Below, one piece after another: positions 16,889 to 26,863 of a stretch of DNA of 64,000 bases. Within the stretch, counting starts at the first letter, position 1. Every line of letters starts with the position of its first letter. A program made the position numbers and the translations under genes. Origin of the DNA: Clostridium aminobutyricum (lineage in GTDB: Bacteria; Bacillota; Clostridia; Peptostreptococcales; Anaerovoracaceae); NCBI RefSeq assembly GCF_017255415.1, contig NZ_JAFJZZ010000003.1, positions 186,001 through 250,000 on the forward strand, in the 5' to 3' direction. Below the pieces are notes generated by a model. The model had not been told where the DNA came from, made no database searches, and worked only from the letters and a program-made list of their open reading frames with translations.

Positions 16889-17668
16889 ATGTATTTAGGG
16901 ATAGATATCGGATCATCTTCATCTAAAGTTGCTATTGTAGACGGGAACTGTCAACTGGTTGCTATTCAAGTGATCAATAAAGGTACCGGCACCGGAGGTG
17001 TGGAAGAGGCACTTGAAAATGCACTGAACCAGGCTGGAATTACGAGAGATCAGATATCCTTTACCGTTGTGACGGGTTATGGACGGATTACCTATAAAGA
17101 TGCGGACAAACAAATCACAGAGATTACTTGCCATGCGAAGGGTGTAAGTTATTTGCTCAGAGATATCGCTACCGTAATTGATATCGGAGGGCAAGATGCG
17201 AAAGTCATAAGGCTGAATCAACATGGCGATGTAGAGAATTTTGTCATGAATGAAAAGTGTGCTGCCGGTACAGGAAGATTCCTAGAGGTTATGTCGAGGG
17301 TATTGGGCTGTGAGTTGAAAGATTTATCGGATTTAGCAGCAAAATCTACAAAGGAAGTTCCCATCAGTAGTGTATGTACGGTCTTTGCAGAGAGCGAAGC
17401 CATCTCCAGACTTGCTTCCGGCGAAAAGCTTGAAGATGTCGCAAAAGGAGCCCATGTTGCTATCGCAAAGCGCGTTGCCGGAATGTGCAATCGCGTAGGG
17501 GCCAAAAGCAAGATTGCTATGACCGGAGGTGTTGCACTCAACGAGAATATGGTTGCAACAATGGGCAGTGTGTTGGGTATGGAGGTCATTGCCGCTCCAC
17601 ATCCGCAAGCTGTAGGTGCAATCGGAGCAGCTGTTATTGCTTATGAGCGAGGACAGAAAAACAATTAA
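16889..17668 (+). CDS. ATP-dependent activator of the 2-hydroxyacyl-CoA dehydratase (HadI/HgdC type)
   Basis: This homodimeric ASKHA-fold protein injects one high-energy electron into the dehydratase with ATP hydrolysis. The phosphate loop YLGIDIGSSSSK is at the N-terminus, DIGGQDAK is near 98-105, and the bridging-cluster cysteines are Cys124 (KCAAGTGR) and Cys163 (SSVCTVF). This spacing matches the characterised HgdC, where one [4Fe-4S] is shared by the dimer. Start ATG 16889 sits after AAGGAAGG; the upstream in-frame TTG (16880) overlaps that site. Length is 259 aa. It is the last gene of the operon. Confidence 0.93.
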   Translation: MYLGIDIGSSSSKVAIVDGNCQLVAIQVINKGTGTGGVEEALENALNQAGITRDQISFTVVTGYGRITYKDADKQITEITCHAKGVSYLLRDIATVIDIGGQDAKVIRLNQHGDVENFVMNEKCAAGTGRFLEVMSRVLGCELKDLSDLAAKSTKEVPISSVCTVFAESEAISRLASGEKLEDVAKGAHVAIAKRVAGMCNRVGAKSKIAMTGGVALNENMVATMGSVLGMEVIAAPHPQAVGAIGAAVIAYERGQKNN

Positions 17669-17680
17669 AACCAATTGAAA

Positions 17681-17708
17681 GAGGATGTCAATTTATATTG
17701 ACATCCTC
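17681..17708. terminator. Bidirectional terminator between the dehydratase operon and the sigma-54 activator
   Basis: GAGGATGTCAAT (17681-17692) pairs perfectly with ATTGACATCCTC (17697-17708), loop TTAT. It lies between convergent genes and can serve both; T-rich DNA follows on the plus strand. Confidence 0.7.
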
Positions 17709-17715
17709 ATACTTT

Positions 17716-19389
17716 CTAATGCTTACTAATATATTTGTTTATTTTTATAGAAGCGGAAGGCTGGCTGATCCCTAATTCTTTAGCTACGCCAATAGAAGTG
17801 CCATGTTTTTTATAACATTCTATAATGGCTTTCTCTTCAACGGCTTGAAGCAGTGACTTGAGGGATTTATTATTCGAAATGGGGTTACTGAACATGTGCA
17901 ATTTAATTGCTGATGGTAAATCTTCTTCCGTAATCATATAATTATCTGATGTTAAAACTAATCTTTCAATCGTATTTTCTAACTCCCTAAGGTTGCCAGG
18001 CCAGCTATATTCTATCAAATAGTCAATTGCAATATTTGATAGTGTTCTAGTGATATTATATTGTTGATTAAATTTCTCTATAAAATATTTACTAAGTAAA
18101 AAGATATCCTCTTTTCGTTCCCTTAAACTTGGAATACTTATACTAATGACGTTCAACCGATAAAACAAGTCTTCTCTAAACTTACCTTGTATGATCATCT
18201 CTTCAAGGTCTTTGTTGGTAGCAGTAATTAATCTGAAATCAACCTCTTTTTCATTAACGCTGCCAACTCTTGTAATCTTTTTTTCTTGGATAACCTTTAA
18301 TAACTTTACTTGCATATGGAGAGGCAAGTCTCCAATTTCATCTAGAAACAAAGTGCCGTTATTAGAAAGTTCAATGAGACCAGGCTTTCCTTCTTTATTC
18401 GCTCCGGTAAAGGCCCCTTTTTCATAACCGAATAATTCTGATTCCATCAGACTATCAGGAATGGCTCCACAGTTGATTTCAATGAAAGGACCCTTTTGCC
18501 GACTGCTTTGTGCATGCATTAATTTGGCAAACATAGTCTTTCCCACACCAGATTCACCTGTAAATAAGACATTTGCATCAAATTTAGATATCTTATCAAC
18601 AGTAGAAATGATGCTCTTAATAGAGTGACTGTTGCCTATAACCGAGGGGAATGACCCTAGCCCCTGACGTAGTTGTTCAAGTTCAGCAGTATATATTTTT
18701 AAAGTTTCTTCTAATTTGTTATATTCATCTTTTAACGTCTGGTATTTTGTAACATCGGTTGTATAACTCACTATTTTAATGATGTTATTATTTTCATCTT
18801 TGATGGGGATTGCTGTACACATAAGATACTTATTTGCTCCAGTTAATTGAAGCATAGTTTCCGGCATTCCGGATTTAAAGACTCGAATAGCAACAGAAGG
18901 GCTAAAAATTTTTCGTTCTTCCATTTCGTAAACCGTTTTGCCTATTGCTTCTTCGTTGGAGATACCATACATATACTCAAAATTGGGAAGAACCGTGACA
19001 AGAACTCCGTCTTTGTCGATAATTACAAAATCATCGTGCATAGCACCTAAAATATTATAAAATTCCAGCTCTAGATCTTTGATTATCGTTGATTCTCTTA
19101 GAGCAGTATTTAGTGACTTTGAATTTTCTATAGTTATTAAGTAGTTAAAATCTTCCGTTGTTTTTATAAAGGTGACCAGGTATTCTTCTTCGTTTATAGC
19201 CATTATTTTGTAAAAAGAAGTTGAAATATCATTGCTAGTAATAATATCAGTTATAAAGATTTGAAATTTTTCGAGAGATAATGTGCTATTAAACAAGACA
19301 TCTGCATGGGCATTGGAATATATTTTTTTATTCTCATAGTTGTAAATTAGTACAGGTAAATTGATAGATTGTATTTGAATATTATCCAT
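17716..19389 (-). CDS. Sigma-54-dependent enhancer-binding activator with PAS domain, 557 aa
   Basis: A weakly conserved N-terminal sensor region of about 95 residues is followed by a PAS domain (about 100-215) and a short coiled linker. The AAA+ domain follows, with Walker A GESGVGKT at 278-285, the sigma-54 contact loop GAFTGA at 325-330 and Walker B GTLFLDEIGDL at 345-355. A Fis-type HTH (VAKELGISQPSASIKINKY) ends the protein. No response-regulator receiver domain is present, so a small ligand or redox signal is the likely input. Its position beside two sigma-54 promoters makes it the obvious regulator of the TRAP and CoA-transferase operons. It could also control the promoter at 19625. 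Confidence 0.93.
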   Translation of the reverse strand: MDNIQIQSINLPVLIYNYENKKIYSNAHADVLFNSTLSLEKFQIFITDIITSNDISTSFYKIMAINEEEYLVTFIKTTEDFNYLITIENSKSLNTALRESTIIKDLELEFYNILGAMHDDFVIIDKDGVLVTVLPNFEYMYGISNEEAIGKTVYEMEERKIFSPSVAIRVFKSGMPETMLQLTGANKYLMCTAIPIKDENNNIIKIVSYTTDVTKYQTLKDEYNKLEETLKIYTAELEQLRQGLGSFPSVIGNSHSIKSIISTVDKISKFDANVLFTGESGVGKTMFAKLMHAQSSRQKGPFIEINCGAIPDSLMESELFGYEKGAFTGANKEGKPGLIELSNNGTLFLDEIGDLPLHMQVKLLKVIQEKKITRVGSVNEKEVDFRLITATNKDLEEMIIQGKFREDLFYRLNVISISIPSLRERKEDIFLLSKYFIEKFNQQYNITRTLSNIAIDYLIEYSWPGNLRELENTIERLVLTSDNYMITEEDLPSAIKLHMFSNPISNNKSLKSLLQAVEEKAIIECYKKHGTSIGVAKELGISQPSASIKINKYISKH

Positions 19390-19510
19390 CGCACATCTCC
19401 TTAATTATTAAAGTTTTATTAAACTATTACTAATTTAATAATGTTAAAAAAATAAGGAAAAGTCAAGAAGTTTAAACAGATTTTTTTATAGGTTATAAAT
19501 GAAATAAAAA

Positions 19511-19530
19511 TATATTAATTTTATAATAAT
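19511..19530 (+). promoter_or_regulatory. Candidate enhancer site near the third sigma-54 promoter
   Basis: TATATTAA-N4-ATAATAAT has the same 8-4-8 layout as the repeats at 8641-8678 (6 of 8 and 7 of 8 matches). Its centre is about 106 bp upstream of the -24 element at 19625. A looser copy lies at 19404-19423, just before the activator gene, where it might give autoregulation. Confidence 0.4.
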
Positions 19531-19624
19531 GCATTTTAACGAAGATATGGATTTTTAGAAAACTAATGTATCAGATAGCTTGATTGGAAGGGAATAATGC
19601 TTTTTTATAATCTATTAAAACAAA

Positions 19625-19640
19625 TGGCATGAAAATTGCT
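19625..19640 (+). promoter_or_regulatory. Orphan sigma-54 promoter
   Basis: TGGCAT-N5-TTGCT with GG (19626-19627) and GC (19638-19639) exactly 10 bases apart. It points away from the activator gene. The next plus-strand gene starts 350 bases downstream and has its own sigma-A promoter. Only a 22-codon frame (19660-19728) without a ribosome site follows, so a non-coding or leader transcript is possible. Confidence 0.7.
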
Positions 19641-19928
19641 CTACATATTAGTTAGTTAAATGCTTTCCTTGGAAAACAGGCTAACCAAGATTGTTCTATG
19701 GAATATCTTAATTAGTCTGTTTTTCTGATTAGATATAGAGCCCCAAAAGGAGCCTCCCCTCTTTTATTTCCAAAGTGTTATAAAAACAAGTCTTACTTTT
19801 TCCTTCGATTGTTTTATACGTCTTGCTATCAATCTCGCTGCAGGGGGTTATTCTGAGGCTTACAGGCTGAGCGAAAAAGTATAAACAATAATTATAATAA
19901 TAATTAGAATTATTGTTGTAAAAAAGCA

Positions 19929-19957
19929 TTGACAAATAGTTGTAATTGATCTATAAT
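19929..19957 (+). promoter_or_regulatory. Sigma-A promoter of the antitoxin-like gene
   Basis: TTGACA (19929-19934) and TATAAT (19952-19957), spacer 17 bp: a consensus promoter 31 bases before the start codon. Confidence 0.85.
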
Positions 19958-19988
19958 ATGAATATATTAGAAGATTAGGAAAATTCAG

Positions 19989-20258
19989 ATGAACATTTTA
20001 ACAAAAGCAATAGTCTCAAATTCGGAGATGATAAAGAATTATAAAACTTGCAGAGAAAAAGCGGAAGAGTTCGGCAAGATATTTATTTTAAAAAATAATA
20101 AACCGGATGCTGTATTATTTTCTATTGACGAATACGAGAAGCTTTTAGAACTGATTGAGCATTTGAAAAGTCTTCAAGAAAAGGATATTGAAAAGGTTCC
20201 TGAACCTTTACCTGAGGAAGAATATTCTATTGACCGCTTGGAAGAAGATATAAAATAA
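19989..20258 (+). CDS. Phd/YefM-family antitoxin-like protein, 89 aa
   Basis: The N-terminal half resembles Phd/YefM antitoxin DNA-binding domains: a short start strand, then EEFGKIFILKNNKPDAVLFSIDEYEKLLE, the usual core of this fold. The acidic, flexible C-terminal part would be the toxin-binding arm in a true pair. No RelE, Doc or other toxin gene follows: the next genes are a YtxH-like protein and a DUF5670 protein. It may therefore be a solitary regulator. It has a consensus promoter and a terminator of its own. Confidence 0.75.
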   Translation: MNILTKAIVSNSEMIKNYKTCREKAEEFGKIFILKNNKPDAVLFSIDEYEKLLELIEHLKSLQEKDIEKVPEPLPEEEYSIDRLEEDIK

Positions 20259-20314
20259 TTCATAGCAATATGAATTTTGGAAAATTAAAATTTAAAATGA
20301 ATCATTCATCTTCA

Positions 20315-20350
20315 GAGTGAAACTCATTTAAGAGCTTCACTCTTTTTTAT
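20315..20350 (+). terminator. Terminator of the antitoxin-like gene
   Basis: AGAGTGAA (20315-20322) pairs with TTCACTCT (20337-20344), followed by a T-run. Confidence 0.85.
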
Positions 20351-20387
20351 TAACAATATGGAAATCAACAAATAGGAGGATTTTATA

Positions 20388-20774
20388 ATGAAAACAAAAG
20401 AATCATTAGATTTGCTAAATAATGGTAAGTCAAACAAAGCAGAAACTAAATCAAAAAAGCTAACTATATGTATAGCGGCGGCAGTAGGGATGGTAGCAGG
20501 GGGTATTTTAACTATGTTTTCTCAAAATAAATCACTAGATGAAAAGAGAAAAGACACTGTAAAAACAATTAAGAAAACAATTAACAATACGGTAGACACA
20601 GTAGCGGATTCTGCAGATAAAGCAGAAAAAGAAGTAACGAATGTTATTGAAAATGTATCTAAAAGCACAAAAGGCGTTAGAAATGACATGGCTGATGGTT
20701 TTCATGAAATCACAGATGAAATTGAAAAAATTTCTGATCATGTTTCAAAACAATTAAATAAGCAAATGAAATAA
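20388..20774 (+). CDS. YtxH-like membrane-anchored helical protein, 128 aa
   Basis: A polar N-terminus is followed by one hydrophobic segment (about 26-46, with AAAVGMVAGGIL) and a long, charged, probably coiled-coil tail. Heptad-like spacing of V and I is seen in TVKTIKKTINNTVDTVADSAD. This is the layout of YtxH-family envelope stress proteins. RBS AGGAGG (20373-20378) lies 9 bases before ATG. The DUF5670 gene 80 bases downstream suggests a shared stress or envelope role. Confidence 0.7.
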   Translation: MKTKESLDLLNNGKSNKAETKSKKLTICIAAAVGMVAGGILTMFSQNKSLDEKRKDTVKTIKKTINNTVDTVADSADKAEKEVTNVIENVSKSTKGVRNDMADGFHEITDEIEKISDHVSKQLNKQMK

Positions 20775-20854
20775 AAATACACCAGGGGTGGTTGATGATA
20801 TATACGAAACAGTTAAAACCAACACCGGATAAATTGAGAAAGAAGGAATGACTT

Positions 20855-21001
20855 ATGATATGGACAATTGCAGTAGTACTAATAATCTTATGGTTTCTTG
20901 GTATAGTTACTTCATATACTTTGGGAGGATTTATACATATACTTTTAGTAATTGCAATAATTGCAATTTTAGTAAGAGTAATTGGAGGCAAAAAACTTTA
21001 G
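20855..21001 (+). CDS. Small membrane protein, lmo0937/DUF5670 family, 48 aa
   Basis: The start MIWTIAVVLIILWFLGIVTS and the following YTLGGFIHILLVIAIIAIL match the very conserved small lmo0937-type family, as I know it. Two hydrophobic segments are joined by a short Gly-containing turn and the C-terminus is basic. A ribosome site AGAAGGA lies at 20840-20846. Family members are common in Firmicutes and often stress-linked, but have no established function. Confidence 0.85.
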   Translation: MIWTIAVVLIILWFLGIVTSYTLGGFIHILLVIAIIAILVRVIGGKKL

Positions 21002-21063
21002 CCAATAATTGAATTGGCATAAGTAAACTTTAAAAATTAGCTAGCTAATAATATGGTTAAATA

Positions 21064-21108
21064 AAATAGTCAATCCTTTTGCGGATGCAATTGATTGACT
21101 ATTTTTAT
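21064..21108 (+). terminator. Terminator after the DUF5670 gene
   Basis: AAATAGTCAATC (21064-21075) pairs with GATTGACTATTT (21093-21104), followed by T-rich sequence. Confidence 0.85.
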
Positions 21109-21285
21109 TGGGAGTACGCCCCCCGATAGAAAATCCGATTTTTTTGTTTTCAAATAACCGGAAGAAACCTAACACGAAGTCTTCACATAATTTACAAACC
21201 GCCTACATATTGGAAGCGTATGATGTAGCCATAAACCAATGATAGCCTATTAAGGGGAAATATTGAAATGGAGAAAGGGGAAAAA

Positions 21286-22035
21286 ATGAACAGTAAAATT
21301 TCAACAAAAAGAAAAGCATTGGCCGTTGTCGCCGCTTTAACCCTAGTGTTTTCATCATCAGTGATGGCATTCGCAGCAAGCACTCAGACTCAGGCACAGG
21401 CCGCTACATCAACAAAGGTGGCTAAAGTTAGTCTCACAGATGAACAAAAGAGTGCTATTGAACAGGCTCGTTCAGAAAGTGTGACGGAGGCATTCGCTCA
21501 GCTAGTGAATGCAGGAACTATTACACAGGAAGAAGCTGATAACGTACCATACAGCGTAGGAAAGACTTCGAAAACTTCGAGCGGCGGAATATTTACCGGT
21601 CTGACAGATGACCAGCGACAAGCCCTTGAAGAAGAAAGACAGACAGAGAGGAATGAAGCGCTTGCAGCGCTAGTAAGTGCAGGAACAATTACGCAGGATC
21701 AGGCTGACAAGTTTACAACGAAAGAAAAGGCAAATAACGGAACAGAGCTCACAGAGGATCAAAGAACAGCCATAAAAGAAGCGATGGAAAGCGGTCAGAA
21801 TAATACACTGACAACAGATCAAAGAACAGCTCTTCAGGACTCTGTAAAGGCGATCTTTGAAAGCAAACTGGCCTCTCTTGTAGCGGCAGGCACCATTACA
21901 CAGGAACAAAGTGATTTCTTTGCTAATGCCGAGGGTCATAACGGATTCGGCGGCTTTGACCACGACAAATTTGGAGGTCATGGCAGAACCGATTCTAACT
22001 CAGCTCCGACAGATAATAACAGCGTTTCAGAATAG
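21286..22035 (+). CDS. Secreted protein with three AGTITQ-type repeats, 249 aa
   Basis: The N-terminus is a Sec signal peptide with probable cleavage after AFA-A near residue 30. Three imperfect repeats follow (about 50-86, 106-142, 176-212). Each begins LTxDQ or LTDEQ, runs through an amphipathic helix and ends LVxAGTITQxxxD. A fourth partial LTEDQRTAIKEAM lies near 155. The tail is rich in Gly, His and Asp (216-235) and could bind metal. Repeats of this kind resemble DUF2680/YckD-like secreted proteins. ATG 21286 with AAAGGGG just before it is preferred over the ATG at 21268. The role is unknown. Confidence 0.75.
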   Translation: MNSKISTKRKALAVVAALTLVFSSSVMAFAASTQTQAQAATSTKVAKVSLTDEQKSAIEQARSESVTEAFAQLVNAGTITQEEADNVPYSVGKTSKTSSGGIFTGLTDDQRQALEEERQTERNEALAALVSAGTITQDQADKFTTKEKANNGTELTEDQRTAIKEAMESGQNNTLTTDQRTALQDSVKAIFESKLASLVAAGTITQEQSDFFANAEGHNGFGGFDHDKFGGHGRTDSNSAPTDNNSVSE

Positions 22036-22061
22036 TAAACATTATTTTTATCTTATAAAAC

Positions 22062-22106
22062 AAAAGGAAACTTTTCTGAGATGAATTCTTAGGCTGGTTT
22101 CCTTTT
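22062..22106 (+). terminator. Terminator after the secreted repeat protein
   Basis: AAAAGGAAAC (22062-22071) pairs with GTTTCCTTTT (22097-22106). Confidence 0.8.
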
Positions 22107-22214
22107 CTAGCGTTTCCATAGAAATTGAAAGAATATAGACTAATAGGAATCTTTCCACCTTAATTATATCATATAAAAATTTGAAATTGTAGACTATTTG
22201 TTCCGATCTGCTGC

Positions 22215-22223
22215 TGCTATAAT
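22215..22223 (+). promoter_or_regulatory. Extended -10 promoter candidate of rph
   Basis: TGCTATAAT is an extended -10 element about 98 bases before the rph start. No good -35 lies at the right distance, which extended -10 promoters do not need. Confidence 0.4.
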
Positions 22224-22293
22224 GCAATGTATGTTAATGCGGTTTGTTGGAGATGATTAGGATTGATGAGTAGGTTGTCATCATAATTATTAG

Positions 22294-24924
<2,631 letters not shown>

Positions 24925-24951
24925 TATCATCTTAAAAATTGAGTAAAAATC

Positions 24952-24987
24952 GAGGCGAAGAATGTCATTTTTCGCTTCTTTTTTTTG
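24952..24987 (+). terminator. Terminator of rph
   Basis: GAGGCGAA (24952-24959) pairs with TTCGCTTC (24971-24978, one G-T pair), followed by a long T-run. Confidence 0.85.
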
Positions 24988-25111
24988 TCTAAAAATATTT
25001 TTATTTTACAAAGATATAAGCAATAATTAACACACAATTAAAACGGTTTTGCCTTGTTTGTAATAGAATCATAGTAAGAACTATCATTTTTATATCGAAG
25101 GAGGTAGGTAT

Positions 25112-25714
25112 ATGTACTTTTTTACCCATCTTGCCATATCTAAAGTTTTATACCAGCACTTTGCGGATGAGATGGTGCTAGACAAACGAGCATTTGCGTT
25201 TGGCAATATAAAGCCTGATTTGCCCTCATCACAACGTAAACACCATACCTTAGAGAATTGCATTTTTGATGTGTACAAATATTTCAATCAGCTTATGGAT
25301 GAAGAAGTATCTGTAGTAGATTTCTCCGTTTCTTTGGGAGAAATATGCCACTATGTATGTGATTTCTTTTGTTATTATCATTTAGATGAAAAGCATTATA
25401 ATAAAAAGCTGAACCATTTTTTATATGAGCTCAGACTCCACTTTAAACTGTTTCAAATTCAATGCAAGCAGAAATATCAGATCTCGGCGGGTAAGATGGA
25501 GCCAAGAAAGGATATCAGTTCTATCATATTAGAAATGCGGAAAGCTTATTTTTCAGAGCCAAAAAGTATAAAAAGAGATATCGATTATGCTTTTCTAACC
25601 GCTGCATGGACTTGTGAATCCATCATCTATTATTTAAAATATTCTCCCGACCTTACGAAAGAAGCGGAGCCGGACTTTTACCCTTTGTTGACAGCGGAAG
25701 GAGGGAGTATATGA
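25112..25714 (+). CDS. Zinc-dependent phospholipase C-like protein, 200 aa
   Basis: The layout matches the zinc-dependent phospholipase C / S1-P1 nuclease-like helical fold. Possible zinc ligands are His6 (FFTHLAIS), Asp36 in GNIKPDL, His44/45 in RKHHT, and His79 plus Asp83 in GEICHYVCDFFCYYH. No signal peptide is visible, unlike secreted phospholipases, so the protein may act at the inner face of the membrane. It overlaps the glycosyltransferase gene by 4 bases (ATGA). An operon with that gene and UDP-glucose dehydrogenase suggests a lipid or envelope-glycan role. Confidence 0.75.
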   Translation: MYFFTHLAISKVLYQHFADEMVLDKRAFAFGNIKPDLPSSQRKHHTLENCIFDVYKYFNQLMDEEVSVVDFSVSLGEICHYVCDFFCYYHLDEKHYNKKLNHFLYELRLHFKLFQIQCKQKYQISAGKMEPRKDISSIILEMRKAYFSEPKSIKRDIDYAFLTAAWTCESIIYYLKYSPDLTKEAEPDFYPLLTAEGGSI

Positions 25715-26853
25715 AAGTTGCATTATTCACAGATACCTTTCTACCACAAATCAATGGTGTTACGAATACGCTAAACAAATTAATTCAATATTATGAGGCA
25801 ACAGGGATCGAGTATAAAATATTTGTACCAAAATACGATATGGAATTGCAGGATCACAATATTGAACGTTTCTATAGCATTAAGTTCTTTTTATACACTG
25901 AGAATAGGGTAACCTTTCCAAATGTGTTTAAAATTTCTTCCATACTATCAAATTTCCAACCGGATATCATCCATATCATGACAGAATTTAATATGGGAAT
26001 GGCAGGGATGAATTATGGTAAGAGGCATGGCATCCCCACAATATCAAACTATACAACGAATTTTTCGCAGTATTCGGATTACTATGGAGTTCATTTCTTA
26101 AAGCAGCCTATATGGAATTACATGAAGTGGTTTCATACGCAAAACGATATTACTCTTTGTCCTTCCATGGCGGCACAGAAGCTTTTAAAAAGTCAGGGTA
26201 TCTACAACACGAAAATATTTTCCAGAGGCATCGATTTTAAAAGCTTTCATCCTATGTATCGCAGTAACCAGCTGCGAGAGCAACTTGGGATTTCTGATAA
26301 GATTACCTTTCTTTATGTAGGCAGAGTGTCCTATGAAAAGGATTTGGATATCTTGAGTAAGAGCTATCAAGAGATTCGTCAAAAATATAAGGATCGTGTC
26401 GCTATGATTATAACAGGGGAGGGCCCTTATTTAGAAAAATGTAAACAAATTTTTCCTAATGATACGATTTTCACCGGTTTTCGGAAAGGAAAAGATCTCT
26501 CGGAAATATATGCCTCCTGCGATATCTTTGTCTGTCCTTCTTCGACAGAAACGTTTGGCAATGTTGTCTTAGAAGCCATGGCTTCAGGACTACCAGTGAT
26601 TGGAGCAGACGCCGGAGGTGTTGGAGAAATTATTCAGCAGGGAGTGACGGGGCTTAAGTTTTCAGAAAGAAATTTTGATGAACTTACAAGATGTATGGAT
26701 GAGCTTGCGGGGAATATGGATTTTAGAGATTATTTGAAGGCAAATGGCAGAGAATTCGCGATAAACAGATCCTGGGAGAAAATATTTGACGGTCTTATTG
26801 ATATTTATCAAGATATTCTTGATAAAAAAGAAATGAACACCATTGGTGCTTGA
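25711..26853 (+). CDS. Family 4 glycosyltransferase, 380 aa
   Basis: This is a GT-B fold glycosyltransferase. The N-terminal FTDTFLPQINGVTNTL and IHIMTEFNMGMAG are followed by RGIDFKSFHP, FLYVGRVSYEKDLDIL, and the nucleotide-sugar motif with FVCPSSTETFGNVVLEAMAS. This is the pattern of MgtA/UgtP-like lipid glucosyl- or mannosyltransferases acting at the cytosolic membrane face. With UDP-glucose dehydrogenase next door, the donor could be UDP-glucose or UDP-glucuronate, making a glyco- or glucuronosyl-diacylglycerol. That donor is inference. Confidence 0.88.
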   Translation: MKVALFTDTFLPQINGVTNTLNKLIQYYEATGIEYKIFVPKYDMELQDHNIERFYSIKFFLYTENRVTFPNVFKISSILSNFQPDIIHIMTEFNMGMAGMNYGKRHGIPTISNYTTNFSQYSDYYGVHFLKQPIWNYMKWFHTQNDITLCPSMAAQKLLKSQGIYNTKIFSRGIDFKSFHPMYRSNQLREQLGISDKITFLYVGRVSYEKDLDILSKSYQEIRQKYKDRVAMIITGEGPYLEKCKQIFPNDTIFTGFRKGKDLSEIYASCDIFVCPSSTETFGNVVLEAMASGLPVIGADAGGVGEIIQQGVTGLKFSERNFDELTRCMDELAGNMDFRDYLKANGREFAINRSWEKIFDGLIDIYQDILDKKEMNTIGA

Positions 26854-26863
26854 GGTATGGGAT

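Noticed and set aside
8945-17668. A 4-hydroxybutyryl-CoA dehydratase (AbfD) in the operon
   Set aside because: No gene with its features is present; the dehydratase genes are of the HadBC type.
21007-21022. Further sigma-54-like TTGGCAT motif
   Set aside because: No GC element at the required distance.
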